Below are positions 1-7,588 of a stretch of 10,633 bases of DNA, one piece after another. The DNA comes from Desulfarculaceae bacterium. GTDB taxonomy: Bacteria > Desulfobacterota > Desulfobacteria > Desulfobacterales > Desulfobacteraceae. The notes beneath the pieces were generated by a model that worked only from the letters and a program-made list of their open reading frames with translations, had not been told where the DNA came from and searched no databases. The stretch covers positions 1 to 10,633 of the forward strand of contig JAIPEK010000052.1 of the NCBI GenBank assembly GCA_021737205.1, read 5' to 3'. A program made the position numbers and the translations under genes. Position 1 is the first letter of the stretch; each line of letters begins with the position of its first letter.

Positions 1-189
1 CACGTCCAGGACGGATCGGTATTGGGTTTCCGGATCGGAATCCGGTCCCGTCCTCTCCGCCGTTTCCGGCGGTGTCTTTTGTTCCTTTTCCCGTACGGGT
101 TCTTTTGCCGCACCGGATCTTTTTTTCATCATCACCGCCGCCGCTGCAATGGCGGCCGCCAGCAAAGTTCCAGTCAATACAATGTTCAT
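1..189 (-). CDS. Partial membrane-anchored protein of unknown function (N-terminus only)
   Basis: Only the first 63 codons are in the window and the frame stays open to the left edge. The start ATG (189-187) has a GGAG ribosome site about 8 bases upstream. Residues 2-21 are an Ala-rich hydrophobic segment, probably a signal anchor, followed by a basic stretch (MKKR) and a Pro/Glu/Lys-rich hydrophilic linker. This suggests a bitopic protein with most of its mass beyond the edge. It lies 37 bases after nadB on the same strand, so it is probably the next gene of that operon. I do not recognise the family, and the visible part is too low in complexity to assign a function. Confidence 0.6.
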   Translation of the reverse strand, partial: MNIVLTGTLLAAAIAAAAVMMKKRSGAAKEPVREKEQKTPPETAERTGPDSDPETQYRSVLDV

Positions 190-226
190 TTGAATGCTCC
201 GGGTTACAGTTGGTTGAAACGACCCG

Positions 227-1842
<1,616 letters not shown>

Positions 1843-1846
<4 letters not shown>

Positions 1847-2460
1847 AGCAGGGAACTTTTCCGTTTTTTCCGGGACCCCAGGCCCAGGAGAATCCCGATA
1901 AAAAGAACCGCCGCACCGCCGGTCAAACCGTGAAGCACCTGCCCGTCCAGCCTTTCTTCCAGCTTTTTGTTCCTCTCTTTCTGCTTCTGGAAATCAGCTT
2001 TCATCTGCTCGTGTTTTTTTTCAAGGGACAGAAAGTTTTCCGATTTTTCCTTGAGTTCTTTATACTTTGTTTCGATTTCATTCAGCTTTGCGTTTGTCTC
2101 CTGGTACCGGGCATTCTCGGATTTCAACCGTTCGACTCTGTCTGACAGCCTTTTGTTTTTCTCTTTCAAGTCCTGTACCAGCAGAATTTCCGGTTTTTCC
2201 TCCGTGACGAACCGGGTCAGAACCCATCCTTCCCTTCCGTCCGAAAGCCGCACCTTGGACCAGTCGGATTTTTCCAGTAACATCTCCAGCCGGGTTCCCG
2301 ATTCCAGCATGGCCAGAATGCTGTGCCGGACCCCGGGTTCCGACCGCATGGTTATCCGGGTGATACCCTTGACATACATCTGTTCCGCATGAGAAAGACC
2401 GCCCGCCAGAAGCAATACGGCAACGGTTAAAACCACATGTTTGAATATCCTGCCTGTCAT
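1843..2460 (-). CDS. SH3-domain, coiled-coil, membrane-anchored protein (YgiM/TIGR04211-like)
   Basis: The 205-residue protein has a clear three-part design: a signal peptide (about 1-25, likely cut after SHA), a bacterial SH3-like domain (about 28-87, with GREGWVLTRFV near its end), and a long Lys/Glu-rich coiled coil (about 95-172). A transmembrane helix (about 177-195) and a short basic tail follow. This layout matches the SH3-and-anchor family that includes E. coli YgiM. Such proteins are expected to sit in the inner membrane with the SH3 domain in the periplasm, possibly touching peptidoglycan; the exact role is unknown. The frame is open further upstream to an ATG at 2532, but I chose 2460 because AGGAG lies about 9 bases upstream and it begins the signal peptide directly. 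It lies 31 bases after the thioredoxin gene and overlaps nadB by 4 bases. Confidence 0.85.
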
Positions 2461-2491
2461 ACCCACTTCTCCTGTAAAGTCCGCCCTTATC

Positions 2492-2962
2492 TTAAAGCGA
2501 TTCAGCAAATTCAGCAAATTCCATGGTTTCATAACTGTCTGTACTGATATATTTCAGGATCTGAAGGAACTTGCCTTTTTCAATATATCCGGGCAGGTAA
2601 TTGAGTTTGGAGTTGTCCTCCTCCAGAAACCAGAACGTCGGGAATCCGCTGACGCCATAATCTTTTGCAATGCGTTTGTTTTCACTTCCCTTGACGTTGA
2701 CCGAGGTGCTCACAAAATTCTCGTTGAGGTACTCCACCACATCCGCGTCCTTGAACAGCACGTTTTCCACTTTTTCACAGTACGAGCACCAGTCGGTGTA
2801 AAAATAGACAAACGACTTTTTGTCCTGCTCTTTCGCCTTTGAAAGGGCGGATTCATACTCGGTCCAGTCGATTGCCCCGGTCAGGTCCGCAGCCCGCGCC
2901 GGCAGTGCAACAGCACAAACCAGAAGTACCGCCGCCGCCAGAATTGTATTTGTTTTTGTCAT
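2492..2962 (-). CDS. Periplasmic thioredoxin-like protein (DsbD gamma-domain type)
   Basis: The 156-residue protein starts with a signal peptide (about 1-24, ending PARA-A) and continues as one thioredoxin fold. The active site is W58-C59-S-Y-C62, and the structural cis-proline is P108 in GVSGFPTF. The segment around the CxxC (YFYTDWCSYCEKVE) and the following LFKDADVVEYLNENFV resemble the C-terminal gamma domain of DsbD rather than cytoplasmic TrxA, whose site is CGPC. The likely role is to accept electrons from CcdA, encoded 15 bases upstream, and reduce periplasmic disulfides, for instance in cytochrome c maturation; the real client is not shown. A GAGAGGGG ribosome site precedes the ATG. 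The last codons carry a 9-base tandem duplication giving EFAEFAES. Confidence 0.88.
   Translation of the reverse strand: MTKTNTILAAAVLLVCAVALPARAADLTGAIDWTEYESALSKAKEQDKKSFVYFYTDWCSYCEKVENVLFKDADVVEYLNENFVSTSVNVKGSENKRIAKDYGVSGFPTFWFLEEDNSKLNYLPGYIEKGKFLQILKYISTDSYETMEFAEFAESL
2500..2517. repeat. Two tandem copies of a 9-base unit at the 3' end of the thioredoxin gene
   Basis: The unit ATTCAGCAA occurs twice in a row, followed by ATT, the start of a third copy. On the coding strand it adds one in-frame E-F-A triplet at the extreme C-terminus of the protein. It looks like a small slippage duplication in a part of the protein under weak constraint. Confidence 0.8.
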
Positions 2963-2977
2963 AATCCCCTCTCTTTT

Positions 2978-3682
2978 TCACAAAGTGCCCAGAACTCTGA
3001 ACTGGTCGGTCAGGAGCAGAACCCCCATGACGATCAGGAGGGCACCCGCGGTTTTGTTGATATATCTGATAAACTTTGTCGCTTTTTTCATAATGTCAAG
3101 CAGCCGGGTGATAAAAAACGAAATCAGCACAAACGGAATGGCTATACCGGCGGAGTAGACCCCTAAAAGCATCACCCCTTTCATCACCGTGTCCTGGTTG
3201 CCGGCCAGGATCAGGATCGATCCCAGCATGGGACCGATGCAGGGGCTCCATCCGGCCCCGAACGCCATGCCTATGACGAACGTTCCCAACAGATGTACCG
3301 GTTTTTCGCTTACATGCAGTTTCTTTTCAAAATTCAGCCCTTTAATGTTGATCAGCCCGAGGAGGTGAAGTCCGAATACAATAATAATGCCCCCGCCCAC
3401 GTACCGGATCACCCATGAGAACTTCTGGGCCATTCCCCCCAGGAATGAGGCGGATGCGCCCAGAAGGACAAACACGAAAGAAAATCCCAGCACAAAGGCG
3501 ATTGTGGACAGGATCACCTTTTTTTTGGTCTCGCCGGCATCTTCGGTGAGTTCATCCAGGGAAAGCCCGGTAATAAATGTAAAGTAGGCCGGTATCAACG
3601 GCAACACACAAGGGGAAAAAAAGGAAAGCAATCCTGCGGCAAACGCTGCATTGTAGGACACACTCTGGGTAAACACGGTCAC
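2978..3682 (-). CDS. ccdA: CcdA/DsbD-family transmembrane thiol-disulfide transporter
   Basis: This polytopic inner-membrane protein moves reducing electrons from cytoplasmic thioredoxin to periplasmic thioredoxin-like partners. At 234 residues it has the usual CcdA length, with about six hydrophobic segments. The two redox cysteines sit in the diagnostic SPCVLPLIPAY (C25) and GAGWSPCIGPMLGS (C148) motifs. With the adjacent signal-peptide thioredoxin it makes a two-gene version of DsbD (beta plus gamma parts). The alpha domain is not visible. The longest frame starts at a GTG (3682), but the GGAGG at 3690-3686 is only 3 bases from it. A second GTG two codons on (3676) has a 9-base spacing and may be the true start. 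It is the first gene of the leftward operon. Confidence 0.93.
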   Translation of the reverse strand: MTVFTQSVSYNAAFAAGLLSFFSPCVLPLIPAYFTFITGLSLDELTEDAGETKKKVILSTIAFVLGFSFVFVLLGASASFLGGMAQKFSWVIRYVGGGIIIVFGLHLLGLINIKGLNFEKKLHVSEKPVHLLGTFVIGMAFGAGWSPCIGPMLGSILILAGNQDTVMKGVMLLGVYSAGIAIPFVLISFFITRLLDIMKKATKFIRYINKTAGALLIVMGVLLLTDQFRVLGTL

Positions 3683-3732
3683 GGGCCTCCATACGGTTTG
3701 ATCGTTGACGGCTTCAGCCGACGTAAATAAGA

Positions 3733-3762
3733 ATTATACCTTTGTTTGCCACTGATTCGCAA
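3733..3762 (-). promoter_or_regulatory. Candidate sigma-70 promoter for the ccdA-trx-SH3-nadB operon
   Basis: On the minus strand TTGCGA (3762-3757) is followed 18 bases later by a perfect TATAAT (3738-3733). The predicted start near 3726 would leave a leader of roughly 45 bases, which holds a small CGGCT/AGCCG hairpin (3709-3720), before the GGAGG ribosome site of ccdA. No operator is recognisable. The call rests on matching the consensus by eye. Confidence 0.5.
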
Positions 3763-3840
3763 TAGAATATTTCATTGTCCGGCAATTCCGTTTCAAGTTT
3801 CCATGGGCCTTGCCGATACTATATATACGCGGAGGCATCC

Positions 3841-4857
3841 ATGAAAATCGTCAATTCACATACCGCCCTCTCTGCCGGGGGAATGCTAGAAAAACGGGTC
3901 GAAACGGAAAAGAAACTGAACGTGTGGCGCGACAGCCCGGCCCGGATCAGGCAGCGGCGCGCTGCAGCGGCCGCGGAACAGGCCCCCTCGCCGGCCCGGA
4001 GCAAATCCGTGAAAGGTACGATTGAAGAAGACCCGCCCCTTGATCCGAAAACCGAAGCCATCAAAAGAATCCTGGAGGCCCTTACCGGCAAAAAAATCGA
4101 AATCGCAGATCCTGGAAAATTTCAGACCCGGCAAACCGCCCCGGAAGAGTCGCCTGCCGAAGCCGGCAGAAGCAGTACACCCGAAAGAAAAGGCTGGGGG
4201 CTTGAATACACGGAAACCGTCACCTCAACGGAAAAAGAGGAAAACCTTTTCACCGGGACCGGGACAGTGGAAACCGCGGCAGGGGAAACCATCGATTTTT
4301 CCCTGGCCCTTGAAATGAAACGGGAGTTTGTATCCAAAAGCGGGTTTACGCTCAAAGCGGGTGATGCACTGATCGATCCGCTTGTGGTCAACTTTTCCGG
4401 AAAAGCTGCCGATCTTTCAGACACCCGTTTTACGTTCGATCTCAACGCCGACGGCACCGAAGAATCCATCAACCGTCTCGATCCGGCAAGCGGCTTTCTC
4501 GTGTTCGATAAAAACGGAAACGGCCGGGCGGACAACGGAAGCGAACTTTTCGGCCCTGCCACCGGAAACGGGTTCGACGAGCTGTCCCGCCTGGACAAAG
4601 ACGGCAACGGATGGATCGACGAGAGTGACCCCGACTATACCCGGCTTTTTGTATGGTCCGGGAACGACAGCGAAACCGCCGAGTTCGCCCCTCTCAAAGA
4701 AAAAGCAATCGGGGCGCTTTCATTAGACAACGTGGATACGGAGTTTTCCGTAAAAGACTCGAACAACCACCTTCTCGGGCGGATCAGGCGCACCGGGATC
4801 TATCTTTCCGAAAACCAGAGCGCCGGAACCGTCCAGCAGATCGATCTTACGGCATAA
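3841..4857 (+). CDS. EF-hand-like acidic protein of unknown function
   Basis: The 338-residue protein has no signal peptide or membrane segment that I can see. Residues 1-60 are polar with an Ala/Arg-rich stretch, 60-120 look disordered (Pro/Glu/Lys), and 120-190 look beta-rich. The C-terminal half carries calcium-loop-like motifs: FDLNADG (199-205), DKNGNGRAD (223-231) and DKDGNGWIDESD (252-263), the last a near-standard EF-hand loop. NGSELFG and the closing AGTVQQIDL resemble a family of uncharacterised proteobacterial proteins I know only as hypothetical. Calcium binding is inferred and the biological role is unknown. I chose the ATG at 3841 because GGAGG lies 5 bases upstream; the frame is open to an ATG at 3775 without such a site. 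It stands alone, diverging from ccdA and converging with tcdA. Confidence 0.85.
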   Translation: MKIVNSHTALSAGGMLEKRVETEKKLNVWRDSPARIRQRRAAAAAEQAPSPARSKSVKGTIEEDPPLDPKTEAIKRILEALTGKKIEIADPGKFQTRQTAPEESPAEAGRSSTPERKGWGLEYTETVTSTEKEENLFTGTGTVETAAGETIDFSLALEMKREFVSKSGFTLKAGDALIDPLVVNFSGKAADLSDTRFTFDLNADGTEESINRLDPASGFLVFDKNGNGRADNGSELFGPATGNGFDELSRLDKDGNGWIDESDPDYTRLFVWSGNDSETAEFAPLKEKAIGALSLDNVDTEFSVKDSNNHLLGRIRRTGIYLSENQSAGTVQQIDLTA

Positions 4858-5061
4858 AGACTCGTTCGGTGCCCGGTAACCGACCGGCATTGAAACCCGC
4901 TTTCAGGGAATACGGAACCCCCTGCTGCCTACGCTCGAAGATTTCCATCACGCGTTGTGTCCAAAAGGACATGGCCGTTACATGAAAGAACAATAATAAT
5001 TATTACCATGAAGGAACTGAAGCAAAACCTTCATGACCTTCAAGCTCTTCATGGTAATCTT
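4858..5061. other. Convergent intergenic region with several small hairpins, no gene seen
   Basis: These 204 bases separate two converging genes. I see no convincing coding frame. Small perfect stems occur at 4891-4905 (TGAAA/TTTCA) and around 4958-4971 (TGTCC/GGACA with an AAAA loop), an AT-rich stretch at about 4991-5004, and the larger inverted repeat listed separately. Two-way transcription termination is the simplest job for the region, but none of the stems is followed by a strong T run. Confidence 0.5.
5002..5058. repeat. Perfect 12-bp inverted repeat with a nested alternative hairpin
   Basis: ATTACCATGAAG (5002-5013) is the exact reverse complement of CTTCATGGTAAT (5047-5058), with 33 bases between. 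Inside, CATGAAGG (5008-5015) can pair instead with CCTTCATG (5028-5035), so the two hairpins compete for the same arm. TGAAG/CTTCA recurs five times in the segment. It lies just past the stop codon of tcdA and downstream of the EF-hand-like gene, and TCTTTT follows it on the plus strand. It may be a two-way terminator, but the long loop is unusual for one. Confidence 0.65.
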
Positions 5062-5823
5062 TTATGATTTGTTGCGGCCAAAAGGATTCGCTGGTTCTTT
5101 CAGGAGGGCATCCGTCACAAGGCCTGCCGCGGTAAGTCCGAAAATCCCGGGGATATACGAAACCGTACCGATGGGCGGACGGCTCCGGCCATGATCCGGG
5201 ACTTCCGCATCCGTTGGATCGTATTCCGTTTTGTTCCTCGGTTTTTCCTCGGAAAACACACATCTGACTCCCTGGTCCACTCCCCGTCTTCTCAGCCGCC
5301 TTCTCACGAAACGGGCCAGGGGACATACAGAAGTCTCCGAAATATCTCCGGTCCGGATCATGGACTGATCCGTCCGTCCGGCGGCCCCCATGCTGGATAC
5401 CACTGCCAATTTCCGCTCCAACGCGCCGCAGATCAGGTTGACCTTCGAGTTGAGCCCGTCAATGGCATCCACAACCACATCAAGTTCCTTGTCCAACAGA
5501 TCGGCAAGTGATTCCTCATTAACGAACGCATCCCGCACATCCAGGCGGATCGACGGATTGATGTCATGGATTCTCCGTGCGGCTACCGCTGTCTTTTTTT
5601 CATCAATTGTGGAATGAAGGGCGTACAGCTGCCGGTTGATGTTGGTGATATTCACCGTATCAAAATCGATGATCCGCATATGCCCCACCCCCATCCGGGC
5701 CAGGGCCTCGGCTGCAAACGAGCCGACCGCTCCGAGACCGAATACCGCCACCCGGGACTTCTGCAGAACCTCAAGCCCCTCCCTGCCGATCAGTTGTTCC
5801 GTACGTGCAAACGCTTTATTCAT
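5062..5823 (-). CDS. tcdA: tRNA threonylcarbamoyladenosine dehydratase (TcdA/CsdL family, E1-like)
   Basis: TcdA uses ATP to cyclise t6A to ct6A at position 37 of tRNAs that read ANN codons. The 253-residue protein has the ThiF/MoeB/E1 fold: a nucleotide-binding GLGAVGS motif (G29, G31, G34), then AAEALARMGVG, then the hallmark D53-F-D55-x-V-x-x-T-N-x-N-R-Q, and VVVDAIDGLNSK. RCVFSEE and the GTVSYIPGIFGLTAAGLV segment match the TcdA subfamily rather than MoeB or ThiF, and there is no rhodanese domain. It is slightly shorter than E. coli TcdA. I chose the ATG at 5823 because it follows the crcB stop by one base (TAATATG), implying coupled translation, and it starts at the usual family N-terminus. 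An in-frame ATG at 5862 would overlap crcB by 38 bases. No good ribosome site is visible. Confidence 0.9.
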   Translation of the reverse strand: MNKAFARTEQLIGREGLEVLQKSRVAVFGLGAVGSFAAEALARMGVGHMRIIDFDTVNITNINRQLYALHSTIDEKKTAVAARRIHDINPSIRLDVRDAFVNEESLADLLDKELDVVVDAIDGLNSKVNLICGALERKLAVVSSMGAAGRTDQSMIRTGDISETSVCPLARFVRRRLRRRGVDQGVRCVFSEEKPRNKTEYDPTDAEVPDHGRSRPPIGTVSYIPGIFGLTAAGLVTDALLKEPANPFGRNKS

Positions 5824-5824
5824 A

Positions 5825-6214
5825 TTATTCAAAAAATCGGCAAACGATGAAAAAGCCCGCAAAAACGGCGCCGGTACCCAGAATCACGTGGGAGAGCACA
5901 TTGAAGAGTGCGAACGGCAAATCCCCGTTTTTCATCATGGCCATGGTTTCATACCCGAAGGTGGAAAATGTGGTAAAACTGCCCAGAAAGCCCATGAGAA
6001 GAAACAGCCTTGCCTGTGCCGAAAAAAGCTGAAAATTATCCGTCCATCCGGCCAGGACGCCGATCAAAAGGCAGCCCGCCACATTCACCACAAATGTGCC
6101 GAACGGAAACACCAGTGTTTTGAAAAGCGCCTGGGACCATCCGGCCAGAAGATATCTCAGAATCGATCCGATAAAGCCGCCGGCTCCCACCAGAAGAATT
6201 TTCTGCACGATCAT
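5825..6214 (-). CDS. crcB: Fluoride ion channel CrcB (Fluc)
   Basis: This small membrane protein works as an antiparallel dimer that lets fluoride leave the cytoplasm. The 129-residue chain has four hydrophobic helices and the family blocks GGFIGSILRY (12-21), FPFGTFVVNVAGCLL with the pore Asn N44, and GFLGSFTTFSTF (75-86), which carries the Phe-box and Na-binding region. Only one crcB is present here, which fits the homodimeric form. The frame begins GTG-ATG; I used the ATG at 6214, but the GTG at 6217 is equally possible. The region upstream is G-rich without a clear Shine-Dalgarno site. It lies about 34 bases after the EmrE-like gene, and one base separates its stop from the tcdA start. 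No fluoride riboswitch was recognised upstream of it or of the preceding gene. Confidence 0.94.
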   Translation of the reverse strand: MIVQKILLVGAGGFIGSILRYLLAGWSQALFKTLVFPFGTFVVNVAGCLLIGVLAGWTDNFQLFSAQARLFLLMGFLGSFTTFSTFGYETMAMMKNGDLPFALFNVLSHVILGTGAVFAGFFIVCRFFE

Positions 6215-6248
6215 CACGCCCCCCGCCCCTGTTTTTGCCGAAACCCGT

Positions 6249-6578
6249 TCATTGCACCACGGAACCGGAAAATGCCTTTATCACGATCACGCCGGCGATG
6301 ATCAGGGCAATTCCAACAATGGCGGGCATGTCAAGCTGTTCACCGAAAACCACCCAGGCGATCACGGAAATAAGCGCAACCCCGGCCCCGGCCCAGATGG
6401 CGTATATCAGGCCCACGGAAAGCGTGCGCAAGGCAAGGGACATAAAATAAAACGAAAGCCCGTAACCCACCGTCACCATGACGGAAGGCCAGAGCCTTGT
6501 AAAACCGTGAGACGGCTTTAAAGCGACGGTTCCGACCACTTCGGTCACAATCGCGATCCCCAGAAACAACCACTGCAT
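6249..6578 (-). CDS. emrE: Small multidrug resistance (SMR) transporter, EmrE/Qac type
   Basis: SMR proteins are dimers of four-helix subunits that exchange protons for cationic, often quaternary ammonium, compounds across the inner membrane. The 109-residue protein has the family length and four hydrophobic segments. E13 in the first helix corresponds to the essential Glu14 of EmrE, Y39 to Tyr40, Y59 to Tyr60 and W62 to Trp63. GFTRLWPS and IYAIWAGAG are EmrE-like blocks; Gdx/SugE guanidinium exporters differ there, though substrate cannot be settled by eye. AAGGA lies 9 bases before the ATG. It follows tatD by 81 bases that contain the heptamer repeat, and precedes crcB closely. No guanidine riboswitch was recognised. 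Confidence 0.9.
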   Translation of the reverse strand: MQWLFLGIAIVTEVVGTVALKPSHGFTRLWPSVMVTVGYGLSFYFMSLALRTLSVGLIYAIWAGAGVALISVIAWVVFGEQLDMPAIVGIALIIAGVIVIKAFSGSVVQ

Positions 6579-6608
6579 AATTTATATCCTTTCACTCGTT
6601 GACCAAGC

Positions 6609-6678
6609 TTCCCCGCCTCTTGTCTCTTGTCTCAAATTTCCTGTTTCTTGTCTCTTGCCTCAAGTTTCTTGTCCCCTG
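6609..6678. repeat. Degenerate heptamer tandem repeat (YYYCTTG on the plus strand), about 9-10 units
   Basis: Read in sevens on the plus strand the units are ttccccg, cctcttg, tctcttg, tctcaaa, tttcctg, tttcttg, tctcttg, cctcaag, tttcttg and tcccctg, with no break in phase. The first unit fits poorly; 6616-6678 is the clean core. The minus strand is a purine-rich CAAGARA tract. It spans the tatD stop codon (6662-6660), supplies the last five or so TatD residues (RGQET), and fills most of the gap before the EmrE-like gene. Its function is unknown; slippage or a mobile minisatellite are the plain explanations. Confidence 0.8.
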
Positions 6679-7445
6679 CCGTACAAACGCTCTCCGTTCT
6701 CAAAGGCAAGAAGAGCGAATTCTTCAGCCCCGGTGTTCCTTACCGCTGCCGCCGCTTTCGCCACAACCGGAAGGTTGCAGGGCTCGTTGGCCTCATCCCT
6801 GTCCCGGCCCGGCGTGGTGGGCAGGATATCAGGACTGTCGGTTTCAATCAAGACCCTGTCCGGAGAAACCTGCGCAAGAGCCTTTTTCACCTTTTTTGCA
6901 TTGGGCCTTGTTACCGAACCGGAAAAAGAAATATACAGGCCGTAACGTTCCAGGACGTCGACCAGGTCCGCTGACCCGGAATAGGAATGGATCACCCCTC
7001 CAGGCTCAAGCGGCCCGATACGCTTGAGGATGTGGATCAGGGTGTCCCACCCTTTTCTCACGTGAATCGATGCCGGCAGATGCATCTCCTTTGCCATGAC
7101 AAGCTGTTCGGTAAAAATCGACTCCTGAAGCTCACGGTCCAGGTCCTTTCTCAAGAAATCGACTCCTATTTCCCCGACCCCGGCGGATCCTTCGGCAAGG
7201 AAAGACCGGAGCGTATCCCGCCACCCCTGCCCGGCCCTGTCCATATAGAACGGATGAACCCCGAAGGCGGGGATCACTGAGTCATATGCGCGGGCAATCT
7301 CTTTGACCTCCTGCCAGTCCCCCGGCTCGGTCCCGCAGCACACCATCCTGACAACGCCCGCCTCAGCCGCCGCTTCCATGACACCGGATATCCGGCGCTT
7401 AAACTCAAAGGCCTGAAGATGACAGTGGGCATCAAACAATTTCAT
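6660..7445 (-). CDS. tatD: TatD-family metal-dependent hydrolase (putative DNase)
   Basis: TatD enzymes are cytoplasmic TIM-barrel metal hydrolases with 3'-5' exonuclease activity on DNA or RNA. The 261-residue protein has the metal ligands in order: H7 and H9 (DAHCH), E92 (GEIGVDF), H128 (IHVRKGWD), H153 (GVIHSYSGS) and D203 (IETDSPD). These are the usual family motifs with small changes: FL replaces the common YY after GEIGxD, and SIHVRKGWD replaces the common IHSRDA. It may therefore be a divergent paralogue such as YcfH/YjjV rather than TatD proper. The last residues derive from the heptamer repeat, so the native C-terminus has probably been rewritten. The ATG at 7445 is 143 bases from the divergent helicase gene and probably starts the tatD-emrE-crcB-tcdA group. 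Confidence 0.9.
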   Translation of the reverse strand: MKLFDAHCHLQAFEFKRRISGVMEAAAEAGVVRMVCCGTEPGDWQEVKEIARAYDSVIPAFGVHPFYMDRAGQGWRDTLRSFLAEGSAGVGEIGVDFLRKDLDRELQESIFTEQLVMAKEMHLPASIHVRKGWDTLIHILKRIGPLEPGGVIHSYSGSADLVDVLERYGLYISFSGSVTRPNAKKVKKALAQVSPDRVLIETDSPDILPTTPGRDRDEANEPCNLPVVAKAAAAVRNTGAEEFALLAFENGERLYGRGQET

Positions 7446-7588
7446 GGTACCTGTCTATCCTTCTTTTTTTCAAATCATAATGACGGGGTTACCATACCAT
7501 GTTTAATTGATGATTGAAAATTTCCACAAAAAAATATAAAACTGACAAAGCATTGACCCAAACCATTTTATCAAAGGAAATATAAGGG
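7446..7588. promoter_or_regulatory. Divergent promoter region between tatD and the SNF2 helicase gene
   Basis: This AT-rich stretch must carry promoters in both directions. For the minus strand, TTTTCA (7520-7515) and TATGGT (7496-7491) are 18 bases apart. For the plus strand, TTGAAA (7514-7519) and TATAAA (7535-7540) are only 15 apart. The two -35 candidates overlap, so the genes could compete for polymerase. All are weak matches by eye, and no operator is evident. Confidence 0.35.

Noticed and set aside
3785..3830. Promoter for the EF-hand-like gene (TTTCAA ... GATACT)
   Set aside because: The -35 match is poor and the predicted leader is very short, so it was not listed as a feature.
5003..5326. 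Minus-strand 107-codon frame overlapping the 3' end of tcdA
   Set aside because: It is out of frame with tcdA, which is itself complete to its own stop with family motifs throughout, so no frameshift is needed to explain it.
6218..6660. Fluoride riboswitch upstream of crcB or of the EmrE-like gene
   Set aside because: The crcB leader is only about 31-34 bases, and the sequence before the EmrE-like gene is the heptamer repeat; neither shows the riboswitch's conserved core.
6609..6678. Heptamer tract considered as a CRISPR array
   Set aside because: The units are 7 bases with no spacers between them, and no cas genes are present.
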